Assembly: GCA_035253825.1 (NCBI GenBank)
Contig: DATFBM010000001.1
Span: 1-60,679 of the forward strand
DNA: 60,679 nucleotides
Direction: 5' to 3'
DNA from: JACCTH01 sp035253825
Lineage (GTDB): Bacteria > Actinomycetota > Acidimicrobiia > Spongiisociales > ZC4RG35
Shown here: piece by piece, positions 41,206 to 49,581 of the stretch
Layout of the letters: each line of letters opens with the position of its first letter
Numbering within the stretch: position 1 is the stretch's first letter
The notes under the pieces: model-generated
Seen by the model: only the letters and a program-made list of their open reading frames with translations
Database searches by the model: none
What the model was told of the DNA's origin: nothing
Position numbers and translations under genes: made by a program

Positions 41206-42366
41206 CTACCTCCGACCGAAGCGCCGGAAGACCCAGGCGAGGGCGGCCAAGGTCAAAAGGATCAATCCGATCCCTACCAGACCACCGAACGCCGAAGGGC
41301 TCACGGTGCTCCGCACATCCATCGAAGCGTTGGCCTCGTCGGTGTTGGCGCGGAAAGTAATCGAGTAATCACCGGCGATGGCTTCGGTCGAGGGGGTGAT
41401 CGTGGCAGTCACCTGGGCGAAGTCGCCCGCCGGGACAGTGGTGATGGTCTCGGTGTCAAATGTCACTTCCCAACCGGCCGGAGGAGTGGCGGTGAGGGCC
41501 ACGTTGGCGAGGTCGCCCGAGCCTGTGTTCAGGACCACGAGGGGGAATTGGGTCGGGCTACCGGCGGTGACGTCGGCGTTGAGCCTCTGATCCGGGGTGG
41601 TCAGCTCCATCGAGAAGCTTCCCGTGATTTCGACTTGTAGGGCGGCTTCGGAATCCACCCCGCCACCACGAGCAGTGACTCGGAGGTCGTAGACCCCCGC
41701 TTCCACCGTGCTCGGAGGCGTGGCGGTGACCGTCACCCGACCGGTGGATCCGCTTTCGACCGTGATTGAGGAGGCTTGCGAGGCAGCTTGAGGCCTGGCA
41801 TCGACTGTCCAACCGATGGGCCCTTCGGCGGCGAGCTCGAGCTGAACTTCTGAGGGTGTGTCATTCCTGACATCAATGTTGAAGGTGAAAGTCGAGCTGG
41901 CCGGGCCCCGCAGGCCGGGGAATTCTGGGGTGAGCGTCACCGAGCCGCCGGCTCCCCCTTGCACGGTCACGGTGACCGGAAGGGAGGTCGTGGCGCCGCC
42001 ACCGCTGGCGTTGATGGTCATCGGATAATCACCGTCGGCAGTTCCGCTGGGAACGATGACGTCGAGGCGAAGCTCGGGCGCCAGTTCAGGGCCAACCGTC
42101 ACCTGGTTGATCACGAAGCCACCACCGCGGAAAGTGGCGGTCCACCCCTCGGGAACGCCATCGACGGCCAGATTGACTGCCGCCGTCGAATCTGCCGCAA
42201 GTGTGAGGTCGAAGCCCGCCGTGTCACCCGGTTCGACGGTGAGGCCTGGGTAAGGGGTGCTTAGCGAAAAGCCTGTGGTTTGAGCTGCGGCTGGGCTCGA
42301 CACTGCAGCCAGGAGCAGGAGAGCCAATACCACTCGGGCTGGCGCGGCTGATACCAACTTTCGCAT
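41206..42366 (-). CDS. Exported NEW3/CARDB-type Ig-like repeat protein with C-terminal anchor
   Basis: Protein of 386 residues. Signal peptide (RVVLALLLLAAVSSPAAAQ), then three ~110-residue Ig-like repeats with the recurring PxGWxVxF-type phrase (VPEGWTATF, PIGWTVDAR, PAGWEVTF) typical of NEW3/alpha-galactosidase-associated domains, then a C-terminal helix (LVGIGLILLTLAALAWVF) with a basic tail. Such proteins often sit beside ABC-2 exporters, as here: the ATPase follows by 2 bp. It probably binds or guides an exported substrate on the outer membrane face. The start ATG 42366 directly precedes the signal peptide. Confidence 0.8.
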   Translation of the reverse strand: MRKLVSAAPARVVLALLLLAAVSSPAAAQTTGFSLSTPYPGLTVEPGDTAGFDLTLAADSTAAVNLAVDGVPEGWTATFRGGGFVINQVTVGPELAPELRLDVIVPSGTADGDYPMTINASGGGATTSLPVTVTVQGGAGGSVTLTPEFPGLRGPASSTFTFNIDVRNDTPSEVQLELAAEGPIGWTVDARPQAASQASSITVESGSTGRVTVTATPPSTVEAGVYDLRVTARGGGVDSEAALQVEITGSFSMELTTPDQRLNADVTAGSPTQFPLVVLNTGSGDLANVALTATPPAGWEVTFDTETITTVPAGDFAQVTATITPSTEAIAGDYSITFRANTDEANASMDVRSTVSPSAFGGLVGIGLILLTLAALAWVFRRFGRR

Positions 42367-42524
42367 ACCTTTTGAATCCTCCAAATGAGCTGTCGGCGCG
42401 GCCGTCATGCGGCCGTGCGAGCTATCGATGGTATACGAGGCCCCTAAAACGGTGGTAAACGTCGACTTTCGGCGCGGTTCGGGGCCCCGTAAGGTTCAAG
42501 GCCGATTTTGCCGATGAAGCCGGA

Positions 42525-44522
42525 GTGGTTGCGGCTAAATCGACTGCCCCATGGGGTCCTCCCAGCCCTGCCCTGGGCGTGGCCATCGGCGGTTCCTTTC
42601 ACGGAGCCCGCGCCCTCAGTGGGCTCATCGCCGCCTGTGGCTTTGGGCTGCTCGCCTTTACGTGGGGTTGGTGGGAGGGTTGGCAGCTCTCCCTTTTCTC
42701 TTTGGCGGTCGCCACTCATGGCCTGCACCGAAGGAACCGTCCCGAGAAATCCCTGGTCATCTCTCTGGCAGTCGATCTTTTTTGGTTGGCGGCGATCTTC
42801 CTCGCCGGCGAGCCGCCGGTCTGGGCCTTCATCCCCGGCCTCTGCTACATCGTGGTCGCCGGGGTGCTGGCCCTCGACGGCTGGCGGGCGGGGGTTCTGG
42901 TCGTCTGCGCCATGTCGCTCTTCGCAGCTGCCGCTTTCATGGCTGTCCTCTACCCCTCGGCCGCCTGGTCCCTCCCGCGCCAGTGGGTCCTGGCAGCGCT
43001 GGCATTGGCGATCCACCTGCCGACCATGTCCTGGCTCATCTCCTCGTCCACCCGTCTGCTTCGCTCCCGCCAGCAACTCTCCGAAAGTCTGATCGAGAAA
43101 GAGGGTCGGCTTCGGGTCGTCACCGACAATGCGAGCGACGGCATCGTCGCATTTGACGAGGAAGGGCGAATCGCTTTCGCCAACCGCACTCTGGATCCGA
43201 TCCTCGGATTTCGGCCCACGGACGTGATTGGCTCCTGCATCGATCGCCTCCTTCCGACTCTCGATCGAGCGTCCATCAAGACTTCTCGGGAAACAATCAA
43301 CCTATCGCTGCTGGGATTACACCGCTTGGGCCATGAGGTGGCGCTCGAAGTCACAATTGGACGAACCCGAGAGAAAGGCGCACCGCTATACGTTGCCGTG
43401 ATGAGGGATGTCTCCGACAAGAGAGCCGTCATTCAGCGCATCGAATTTCAGGCCGCGCTCTTGGACCAGGTCCGGACGATGGTGGTGGCGGCCGATCTCG
43501 ATGGGCGCTTGATCTATGTCAACGCCAACGCGGTCGCGGCCCTGGGGATTCGACCCGAGCAGTTGCGTCGGGCCCACTTGCTGGATTTGGTTACTGACGA
43601 GGCGCGGGAGGCATTGCTCGGCATCGACGTTCCCTTGGAGGGGACCTGGCGGGGAGAGACGGTGCTGCAGGGAGTGGATGGCGCCGGAGTACCAGCGCTC
43701 GCCACCATCACTCGAATCCGGGATGCCCAGGGAGTTCCGATCGGTTTAGGCGCGATCGCGGTCGATATCACGGAGCGCAAGCGCACTGAGGAGAAGCTGG
43801 CGGCCCTCCTCGCCTCCAAGGACGAATTCGTCACCTCCGTTTCTCATGAGCTGCGGACGCCACTGACAGTCATCGTCGGAATGGCCCAAGAGCTGCGGTC
43901 CTCTTTCGACGAGTTCAGTGGTGATCTTGCCCGCGACCTCATCGGAGTCATCGCCGACCAAGCGAGCGATCTCGCCAATATTGTCCAAGACCTGCTCGTG
44001 ATCGGCAGATCGGACGGCGGTGGGTCACTGGTCATCAACCGGGAATCGATCGCCATCGATGAGGAGCTGAAGGCATGCCTCAAGCTTTACCTCCCGGCCG
44101 ACCGCGAGATCGAACTCAAGCTCGATTCGAGCCAGCCTGTGGTGGCTGACGCTCTTCGACTGCGGCAGGTTCTTCGCAACCTCCTCACCAATGCCGTCCG
44201 TTATGGCGGTCCCAACCTCAAAGCGATCGTCAAGCAGAACTCTCTGTTCACCACTTTCTCTCTGTGGGACGACGGCACCGGGGTGCCGCCCGAGGACGTC
44301 AATGAGATCTTTCAGCCCTACGTCCGCTCGAGGTCGGGGCCGGCCCTGCCGGGCTCGATGGGTTTGGGTCTGGCGGTGGCTCGCAAACTCACCCAGCTCA
44401 TGGGCGGTGACCTCGTGTACGAACGTCGAGGGGAATGGTCCGTATTCGAGATGACGTTGCCGACCGCCCTGGCCGAGACGAACCGTGCTCACCTTCGAGC
44501 CGTGGAGAGTGCAGTCAGCTAG
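42525..44522 (+). CDS. PAS-containing sensor histidine kinase
   Basis: Membrane sensor kinase of 665 residues. The N-terminal ~175 residues have about five transmembrane helices, then a coiled linker and PAS domain 1 (~195-300, DNASDGIVAFDEEGRIAFAN). PAS domain 2 (~312-420) ends in AVDITERKRTEE. HisKA has the phosphoacceptor His441 in SVSHELRTPLTVIVG, and HATPase_c has RNLLTNAVRYGG, WDDGTGVPPED and GSMGLGLAVARKL. The start is GTG 42525. No response-regulator gene is adjacent, so it is an orphan kinase here; the next gene is a small protein of unknown function. Confidence 0.92.
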   Translation: MVAAKSTAPWGPPSPALGVAIGGSFHGARALSGLIAACGFGLLAFTWGWWEGWQLSLFSLAVATHGLHRRNRPEKSLVISLAVDLFWLAAIFLAGEPPVWAFIPGLCYIVVAGVLALDGWRAGVLVVCAMSLFAAAAFMAVLYPSAAWSLPRQWVLAALALAIHLPTMSWLISSSTRLLRSRQQLSESLIEKEGRLRVVTDNASDGIVAFDEEGRIAFANRTLDPILGFRPTDVIGSCIDRLLPTLDRASIKTSRETINLSLLGLHRLGHEVALEVTIGRTREKGAPLYVAVMRDVSDKRAVIQRIEFQAALLDQVRTMVVAADLDGRLIYVNANAVAALGIRPEQLRRAHLLDLVTDEAREALLGIDVPLEGTWRGETVLQGVDGAGVPALATITRIRDAQGVPIGLGAIAVDITERKRTEEKLAALLASKDEFVTSVSHELRTPLTVIVGMAQELRSSFDEFSGDLARDLIGVIADQASDLANIVQDLLVIGRSDGGGSLVINRESIAIDEELKACLKLYLPADREIELKLDSSQPVVADALRLRQVLRNLLTNAVRYGGPNLKAIVKQNSLFTTFSLWDDGTGVPPEDVNEIFQPYVRSRSGPALPGSMGLGLAVARKLTQLMGGDLVYERRGEWSVFEMTLPTALAETNRAHLRAVESAVS

Positions 44523-44531
44523 CTTCGGGCT

Positions 44532-44885
44532 ATGCGGGTTCAGACAGGCCAACTCGTTGCTCTGGGGTACGGCCGCTACGTTCGCTCCGATGATGTGATC
44601 GCCGTGGAGCCGATCACCGAAGGACGGGGTCCCGGACGCAGGTCACTCGTGTGGGTGCGGGGTATCTCGGACCCGTTGGTCGCCTCGCGCAGCGAAGGGT
44701 CGGTGGTCGACGATCTGGTTACTCCCGCCGAAGAAGCGGCCCGAATGAACGCCCAGAGGTCGGTTCTGAGAAAGATGATCCGGGCCCTCGATTCGGTCTC
44801 TCCCGGAGTCAAGCGGGTATTGGCCGAAGAGACCCGAGCCGATATCGATGACCTGGTGGCGGAGGGGAATCGAGTCCTCGGCTAG
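44532..44885 (+). CDS. Small hypothetical protein, possibly RemA/DUF370-like
   Basis: Protein of 117 residues following the histidine kinase by 9 bp and so probably cotranscribed. Residues 8-60 (ALGYGRYVRSDDVIAVEPI, then GRRSLVWVRGISDPLVASRS) have the spacing of the RemA/DUF370 family: a glycine turn, a V-x-x-D/R-x-I-A-V strand and an x-R-x-S/T-x-V strand. RemA is a DNA-binding biofilm regulator. The resemblance is by eye and weak. The C-terminal ~50 residues are helical and not part of that family. Confidence 0.6.
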   Translation: MRVQTGQLVALGYGRYVRSDDVIAVEPITEGRGPGRRSLVWVRGISDPLVASRSEGSVVDDLVTPAEEAARMNAQRSVLRKMIRALDSVSPGVKRVLAEETRADIDDLVAEGNRVLG

Positions 44886-44895
44886 AAGGTGGGGG

Positions 44896-46389
44896 TTAGA
44901 AGAGCCAGGGGAGCTTTGCGTTCCACACCGGCGACGGCGCCAGCGCTCGGAGTGAGGTGCGTAAGACCTCCACCATCTCGAGGCGTGTGACCGCTCCCCA
45001 AGGATCGTTGAGGGACCCGGTGAAATCGCCGAATTGGCGGGTCTGGGATGGCGAAAGCGCCAGGGCGGGCGCCAGCATCGCTGCAAGTTGCTGTCGCGAG
45101 ACGAGCGCGGTAGGACAAAACGCATCCGGTCCACAAGGTTGTGCGAACCCAGCGGCAGCCAGGGCGTTGATGTTGGCCTCGTGGGGCGATCCGGCATCGT
45201 CTGAGAAGAAGTTCTGCTCTGAGGGAGCAAGCTCGAGGGCCCGGACGAGGAAAGTGGCTGCTTGTTCGCGGCTCACCCATTGGTCGGGGCAGAAATGGCG
45301 CTCGGTGCATCCGCTCACGATTCCTCGCTCCGCGAGCCATTCGACGTCCGACTGGACAGCAAGTTGGTCGTCGTCGGCGAAACGCCCGGAGTAGGGAGTG
45401 AACGCCAGTGGGCCGGGCTGAAACCACTTGTGCAAAGGCCAGACGTGGGTGGTAAAGGGCTGGTTCATACCTTCCAGCCAGCCGGTTGCCAGCTTGGAGC
45501 CATCCCATACTTTCCAGTCGGTTTCCTTGTTGAAGTTGAAGTACACGAGCCCGACCACATTCGGATCCCAGGCGGCAGCGTTGAAGAGATCTCGCAACCA
45601 GGCGTCACGATCGCCGCCGGCGCTGGAGCTGCCCACCTGGGTGATGAGGAAGGGCTTGTAGGGAGCGAAGCTTCGTAGTTCGTCGAGCACCGCCAGACCC
45701 GAGTCCCAGATCCCGGTCCAGCGGCTTACCGCCGCTCCGAAGTTGTAGACCGAAATCCCCACGAAATCGACGACGTCTTCGCCGGGGTAGTAGTCGGCAG
45801 TCCGAAATGGTTCTACTGACCAGGCATTGGGAGCGAACACCCAGCGCACCTTGGTTTCGTCGAGCCCCACGGTGCGGGAGATGTCGACGATTCGTCGGTA
45901 GGCAGCCTTGAAACCCTCGGGATCCATTCCGTACGGCACCCAGTTTCCGTTCATCTCCTGGAGCGGGGCGATCAACAGGGAGCGTCCACCGCCCTTGTCG
46001 GTCCAGCTCTTCACCCGTCCCGCCCATTGGGTGATGTGAGCGTCGTAGGAACCATTGGCGATTTCGGCCGCAGGGAACATGATCTCGAGGTTGGCAACCG
46101 GAGTGGTTTGCGCGTTCCACGCCTGCTCGAGGATGTGATCGGTGTTGTCGATCCCGTGCTCAGATTCGAAGAGATGATGGAATGTGCCGGTTAGTGAGAT
46201 GCGCTTTCCCGCCGCTCGGCCGATTCCGACCAGGTCCGATCCCGCCACCCACTGATCGGAGTAGACGCCGGCTAGCAAGATGTCGTTGCCCAGGGGTTGA
46301 ATCTCCGGACTCTCGGTAGCGATCGCTGGAACCGCTGTCGTCAACAGTGCGCCGACCACGAGCAAGCACAAAGACCATCGCACCGACAT
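44896..46389 (-). CDS. GH26-like protein with SLH domains, catalytic nucleophile replaced
   Basis: Secreted protein of 497 residues. Signal peptide (LCLLVVGALLTTAVPAIA), a (beta/alpha)8 domain ~30-330 resembling GH26 mannanases, and S-layer-homology-type repeats from ~355 (DVEWLAERGIVSG, VSREQAATFLVRAL, VSRQQLAAML, VTRLEMVEVLR). The general-acid glutamate is kept (Glu145 in PLQEMNGNW), but the place of the nucleophile, normally Glu in an I-T-E-x-G strand, holds Gln251 (FLITQVGSSS, codon CAG). It may therefore bind glycans without cleaving them, or use another residue. The SLH part would tether it to the cell wall. Confidence 0.8.
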   Translation of the reverse strand: MSVRWSLCLLVVGALLTTAVPAIATESPEIQPLGNDILLAGVYSDQWVAGSDLVGIGRAAGKRISLTGTFHHLFESEHGIDNTDHILEQAWNAQTTPVANLEIMFPAAEIANGSYDAHITQWAGRVKSWTDKGGGRSLLIAPLQEMNGNWVPYGMDPEGFKAAYRRIVDISRTVGLDETKVRWVFAPNAWSVEPFRTADYYPGEDVVDFVGISVYNFGAAVSRWTGIWDSGLAVLDELRSFAPYKPFLITQVGSSSAGGDRDAWLRDLFNAAAWDPNVVGLVYFNFNKETDWKVWDGSKLATGWLEGMNQPFTTHVWPLHKWFQPGPLAFTPYSGRFADDDQLAVQSDVEWLAERGIVSGCTERHFCPDQWVSREQAATFLVRALELAPSEQNFFSDDAGSPHEANINALAAAGFAQPCGPDAFCPTALVSRQQLAAMLAPALALSPSQTRQFGDFTGSLNDPWGAVTRLEMVEVLRTSLRALAPSPVWNAKLPWLF

Positions 46390-46431
46390 GGGAATCGGGA
46401 TCGGTTCTAGTGCTCTGGAACTTGAGTTGGG

Positions 46432-47109
46432 CTATTTCGACTTGAGCCTTTCGAGCCATTCGATGGCTGCGGTGTAGCGATCCATCTCTGCCACATAGGT
46501 CTTCGAGTCGACCTTGATCTCGTCGGCATAGTGGGCATGTCTAAGCCCCATGGCCTGGGCAGCGAAGCGAGCCCCACGGAAATACACCCTTAGCTCTCGA
46601 AGATTGAGCGTCCGCGGCCCAGCCTGGGAGGGACCGATTTCCGGAGGCTCCTGTGTTGTCCTCGGGAAACTCAGTGCTTGGACGGCTGCCAGCACATCTT
46701 CTTCGGGCATCCGGTCCGCGAAGTCCCGTGATTCGAAACGAAACACTTCTTCCGGCTCTGTCGTCAGCACCACCAAAGCCGGTCGCGAGATGTTGCGCTC
46801 ATCCTTCTCGTCAGCGACTCCGAAGGGTGTGATCGCCTGTGAACGGTCAGGATCGGAGAGATACGGGAAAGGGAGAGACAGCTTCTCGATCATGGCCGAG
46901 TTCTGCCTCGGTGAATCGATAGAAATCGCGAAGAGCCGAACCCCCGCCTGAAGAAACTGAGGGTGGAGCATCGCCAAGCTGACCAGCTGGCCGTTGCAAT
47001 ACGATCACCAGTCGCCGCGGAGGAAGATCAGAAGCGCGGCGGCATCAATGTGATCCGACAGTACCCAGGGCTTCCCGGCCTGATCTGTCAACCGAACGTC
47101 GGGGACCAT
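46432..47109 (-). CDS. Probable selenoprotein: peroxiredoxin-like (AhpC/TSA) with Sec35 encoded by TGA
   Basis: Read through an in-frame TGA at 47005-47007, the frame from ATG 47109 gives a 225-residue thioredoxin-fold protein: a beta strand LLIFLRGDW, then U-S-Y-C-N-G-Q-L, followed by VRLFAISIDSPRQNSAMIEKL and LPFPYLSDPDRSQAI. Cysteine homologues of this peroxiredoxin-like family read RGDWCPYC, so the TGA falls exactly on the first (nucleophilic) cysteine. The frame is uninterrupted on both sides. A hairpin with a GGTC loop starts 13 nt after the TGA, as in bacterial SECIS elements. The C-terminal ~75 residues are a family-specific extension. Without Sec decoding it would be a pseudogene with one nonsense codon. 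selA/B/C/D are not in this window. Confidence 0.8.
46973..46991 (-). promoter_or_regulatory. Candidate bacterial SECIS hairpin
   Basis: Bases 14-32 after the TGA fold as GCCAGCT-GGTC-AGC(T)TGGC: seven base pairs with one bulged T and a 4-nt apical loop starting GG, 20 nt after the TGA. Bacterial SECIS elements have a short stem and a small loop with G among its first two bases at about this distance. The E. coli fdhF loop contains a similar GGUC. Confidence 0.6.
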
Positions 47110-47188
47110 AGTTCCCGACCCTAATCCCCCAAGGCGCTGGGGCTAGCAGGCCCAAAACTTCTCCTCGACTTTCACAAAGACAAGGGGA

Positions 47189-47217
47189 TTGATTCTGTCC
47201 CTGCCGTCCTCTAGGTT
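47189..47217 (+). promoter_or_regulatory. Putative sigma70-type promoter of the HNH gene
   Basis: TTGATT (47189-47194), 17-bp spacer, TAGGTT (47212-47217). The expected start site near 47224 would leave only about four untranslated bases before the ATG at 47228, so the mRNA may be effectively leaderless. Confidence 0.45.
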
Positions 47218-47219
47218 GA

Positions 47220-47235
47220 TCGTACAGATGTTCGA
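47220..47235 (+). promoter_or_regulatory. LexA (SOS) box across the HNH gene start codon
   Basis: TCGTACAGATGTTCGA matches the actinobacterial SOS box TCGAAC-N4-GTTCGA at 11 of 12 defined positions. It covers the predicted transcription start and the ATG at 47228, where bound LexA would block transcription. Several 13E12-repeat genes of M. tuberculosis, the same family, are known LexA targets. Confidence 0.65.
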
Positions 47236-48484
47236 TACGTACGACATCGCTACCACCGTCCTCCCTAAGGGTTTGGATGAGTTTCCCCCGGGCCCCGAAC
47301 TGGCCCAGATGCTGGCGGCGATCGATGTCAGCGAGCTCAATTCTTATGACCGGGTCATGGTCTTGCGAGGCCATCAACGACTGGCCTCTCACTACCAGGC
47401 CCAGGCCTACAGGGACATGGTCTCGATCTCCCGCTCCTGGGAGGAGGAAACCGATCCTGCCGATATCGAGGCGGCATACGGCGCCGCCGAGGCCGAGATC
47501 GGCTCCGCCCTCCGCCTCACCCGCCGGGCCGCCACGCTCGACCTCAGCTTCGCCTCCGGCCTTCTCGCCCTGCCGGCGGTCTTTTCGGCCCTGCTCTCCG
47601 GAAGAATCGATCGGAGACGGGCAGGGGTATTGGTCAAGGGCCTAGCGTCTCTTCCTGCCGAGACTGCCCAATCCCTGGCCGCCGAGGTGATCGAGCGGGC
47701 TTCCCGCTCCACCTCCGGTCAGCTCGCCGCCTACCTGCGCAAGCGCTACTTGGAAACGGACCCCAACCTCGCCCAGCGCCGCTATGGGGAGGCCTGGCCC
47801 GAGCGGAGGGTGGAACTCGAGGCCAGCGAGGAGGGGACGGCTCACCTTTCGGGCTTTGACCTCGCGGCACCCGAAGCAGTGGCGGCGCTGCGCCGGATCA
47901 CCGAGATCGCCTTCTCACTCGCGGGAAGCGACGATCGCACCCTTGACCAGATCCGGGCCGACGTCTTTTTGGATTTGCTGTTGGGAAAGGTCTTCGACCA
48001 CGCTCTTTCAGGAGGGACCGTCGATCTCTTGGTCGACCTCGCCACACTGGTCGGTCTGGCCGAGGCCCCGGGCGAGCTGGGAGGCTTCGGACCGATAGTC
48101 GCCGACATTTGTCGTCAAGTGGCGGCCGAGCAGGTGGCGGGGGAATGGCGTTTTACCGTCACCGACCCTGATTCGGGCTTGCCAGTCGCCAATGGCATCA
48201 CCCGCCGCCGCCCCACGAGGAGCCAAAGGCCATTCATCGAGGCTCGAAATCGCCACTGCGTATTTCCAGGCTGTCGAATGCCGGCCGCGAACTGCGACCT
48301 CGATCATCGTCAGCCCTTTGGAGAGGGTGGGCCGACCGTGATCAGCAACCTGGTCCCGCTCTGTCGCCATCATCACATGCTCCGCCACCAAGGCGGGTGG
48401 AAACACGAGCCGCGTCCTGCGGGCGATCACCTCTGGACCAGCCCTTTGGGACATCGCTACACCACCAGCGGCCGCGACCCGTAA
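47228..48484 (+). CDS. DUF222/HNH endonuclease (13E12-repeat family)
   Basis: Protein of 418 residues. The N-terminal ~290 residues are the helical DUF222 domain (ELNSYDRVMVLRGHQRLASH and ARSTSGQL-type segments). The C-terminus is an HNH nuclease with zinc-type cysteines and active-site histidines in HCVFPGCRMPAANCDLDH and NLVPLCRHHHMLRH. This family is highly repeated in actinobacterial genomes and thought to be spread as mobile or selfish genes. ATG 47228 is chosen because of the promoter and SOS box that precede and overlap it. It lies next to two tRNA genes, but no integrase is present. Confidence 0.88.
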   Translation: MFDTYDIATTVLPKGLDEFPPGPELAQMLAAIDVSELNSYDRVMVLRGHQRLASHYQAQAYRDMVSISRSWEEETDPADIEAAYGAAEAEIGSALRLTRRAATLDLSFASGLLALPAVFSALLSGRIDRRRAGVLVKGLASLPAETAQSLAAEVIERASRSTSGQLAAYLRKRYLETDPNLAQRRYGEAWPERRVELEASEEGTAHLSGFDLAAPEAVAALRRITEIAFSLAGSDDRTLDQIRADVFLDLLLGKVFDHALSGGTVDLLVDLATLVGLAEAPGELGGFGPIVADICRQVAAEQVAGEWRFTVTDPDSGLPVANGITRRRPTRSQRPFIEARNRHCVFPGCRMPAANCDLDHRQPFGEGGPTVISNLVPLCRHHHMLRHQGGWKHEPRPAGDHLWTSPLGHRYTTSGRDP

Positions 48485-48545
48485 GACGATTACCACCTCG
48501 CCGCAATCGCCTCTGGGCTACGTCGGCGATCGATGGGGACTTGGG

Positions 48546-48618
48546 TGGCCAGGGGCAGGATCGAACTGCCGACCTACGGTTTTTCAGACCGTCGCTCTCC
48601 CAACTGAGCTACCTGGCC
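48546..48618 (-). tRNA. tRNA-Phe (GAA)
   Basis: Full cloverleaf on the minus strand: acceptor GGCCAGG/CCTGGCC with discriminator A, D arm GCTC-AGTTGGGA-GAGC, anticodon arm ACGGT-CTGAAAA-ACCGT (anticodon GAA), T arm GGCAG-TTCGATC-CTGCC. CCA is not encoded. Confidence 0.96.
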
Positions 48619-48647
48619 AAAGGAGAGCAAGTCATCATCTGGGTTAG

Positions 48648-48723
48648 CGGGGATGACGGGATTCGAACCCGCGACCTCCGGCTTGACAGGCCGGCGTGAA
48701 CGGCCAAGCTTCACCACACCCCC
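48648..48723 (-). tRNA. tRNA-Asp (GTC)
   Basis: Cloverleaf on the minus strand: acceptor GGGGGTG/CATCCCC with discriminator G, anticodon arm CCGGC-CTGTCAA-GCCGG (anticodon GTC), T arm CGGG-TTCGAAT-CCCG. It lies 29 bp upstream of tRNA-Phe on the same strand, so the two are probably cotranscribed. Confidence 0.95.
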
Positions 48724-48771
48724 GAAGGGGACCGGCTCTCCTTGCGGCAGGAAAGTATAGGTGGGGCAGTA

Positions 48772-49581
48772 CTAGAGGCCGGCTGCCAGCTCCGCAACCA
48801 ACGCCGAGCCGCGGGTTGTCACCGGATCGCCGTGGCCAAAAAGAATCTGCTCGTAGGCCAATCCGGCGAGTTTCTCCACCGATCTCAGCGCTTCGTCATG
48901 ATCGGAGCTGAATTGCGGATCGGGGGCGGCGACTCCTCCCTCGGCACCGACTAAGGCATCACCTGCCACCAGTACGCCCGCCACCGGATCGAGCAGGCAG
49001 ACATGACCGGCAGTGTGGCCTGGAGTGCCGACCACATCGAGGCCAAAGACCCTGTCACCATCGACCACGGCGGTAAGCGGGCGAGGAGCAGTAATACTGT
49101 CGAGGTCGGCCTCACCGGCGTAGCCGGTCGCACCGCTGGCGGCCTCCAAGACTGCAGGGGCGCTTCCCTGATGGTCGGGATGTCGGTGAGTCAGGATGAC
49201 ATGGCCGACCTGGTCCCAACCCAATCCCACCTCTCCCAGCGCCGCCTCGATATCGCCCTCACTCCCAGCGACTCCGGTGTCGACGATCGCCGCCTCGCTT
49301 CCCCTGGCAACGATGTAGGCGGAGACAAAACCGAGATTGACCCGCTCGAATCGCTCCTCCGCCGCGGCCGACGTCGATGAAGACCCTCCGCTTGTGCCCG
49401 GAGCCGCCGCACTGCTGGTTGTGTCGCGGGACGTCGTCGGGGTTACAGAGGATGTCGATGGGGTGGTGCCACCCGAGCCTCCAGTATCGCCACAGGCGCC
49501 GAAAACGACCACGGCCATGGTTCCTTTTCCCAGAGTGGCAAGGAAGAACCGGCGGTTGATTCGAAGGAAGTCGGCGATCAG
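48772..49581 (-). CDS. Tat-exported lipoprotein, metallo-beta-lactamase-fold hydrolase
   Basis: About 269 residues if started at a CTG (49581) that overlaps the upstream stop (CTGA); the first ATG is 49518. The longer form is favoured because the codons before the ATG encode NRRFFLATLGKG, a twin-arginine signal that runs into a lipobox FGAC, while no ATG, GTG or TTG is available there. A Ser/Thr/Gly linker follows, then a glyoxalase-II-like hydrolase domain with HRHPDH (H-x-H-x-D-H), GTPGHTAGH, GDALVG and a final FGHGDP: the dinuclear metal ligands. It is second in an operon behind the alcohol dehydrogenase. The substrate is unknown; a thioester or lactone is typical of the fold. Confidence 0.8.
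   Translation of the reverse strand: MIADFLRINRRFFLATLGKGTMAVVVFGACGDTGGSGGTTPSTSSVTPTTSRDTTSSAAAPGTSGGSSSTSAAAEERFERVNLGFVSAYIVARGSEAAIVDTGVAGSEGDIEAALGEVGLGWDQVGHVILTHRHPDHQGSAPAVLEAASGATGYAGEADLDSITAPRPLTAVVDGDRVFGLDVVGTPGHTAGHVCLLDPVAGVLVAGDALVGAEGGVAAPDPQFSSDHDEALRSVEKLAGLAYEQILFGHGDPVTTRGSALVAELAAGL

Noticed and set aside
46432..46977. A shorter gene starting at TTG 46977, or a nonsense-broken pseudogene
   Set aside because: The shorter frame would start after the active site, and the upstream part is clean, in frame and motif-bearing, with the only stop exactly at the cysteine position and a SECIS-like hairpin. Read-through as Sec is the better explanation.
47228..48723. An integrated element using the tRNA genes as attachment site
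   Set aside because: There is an HNH gene next to two tRNAs, but no integrase, no repeated tRNA 3' end and no phage genes.
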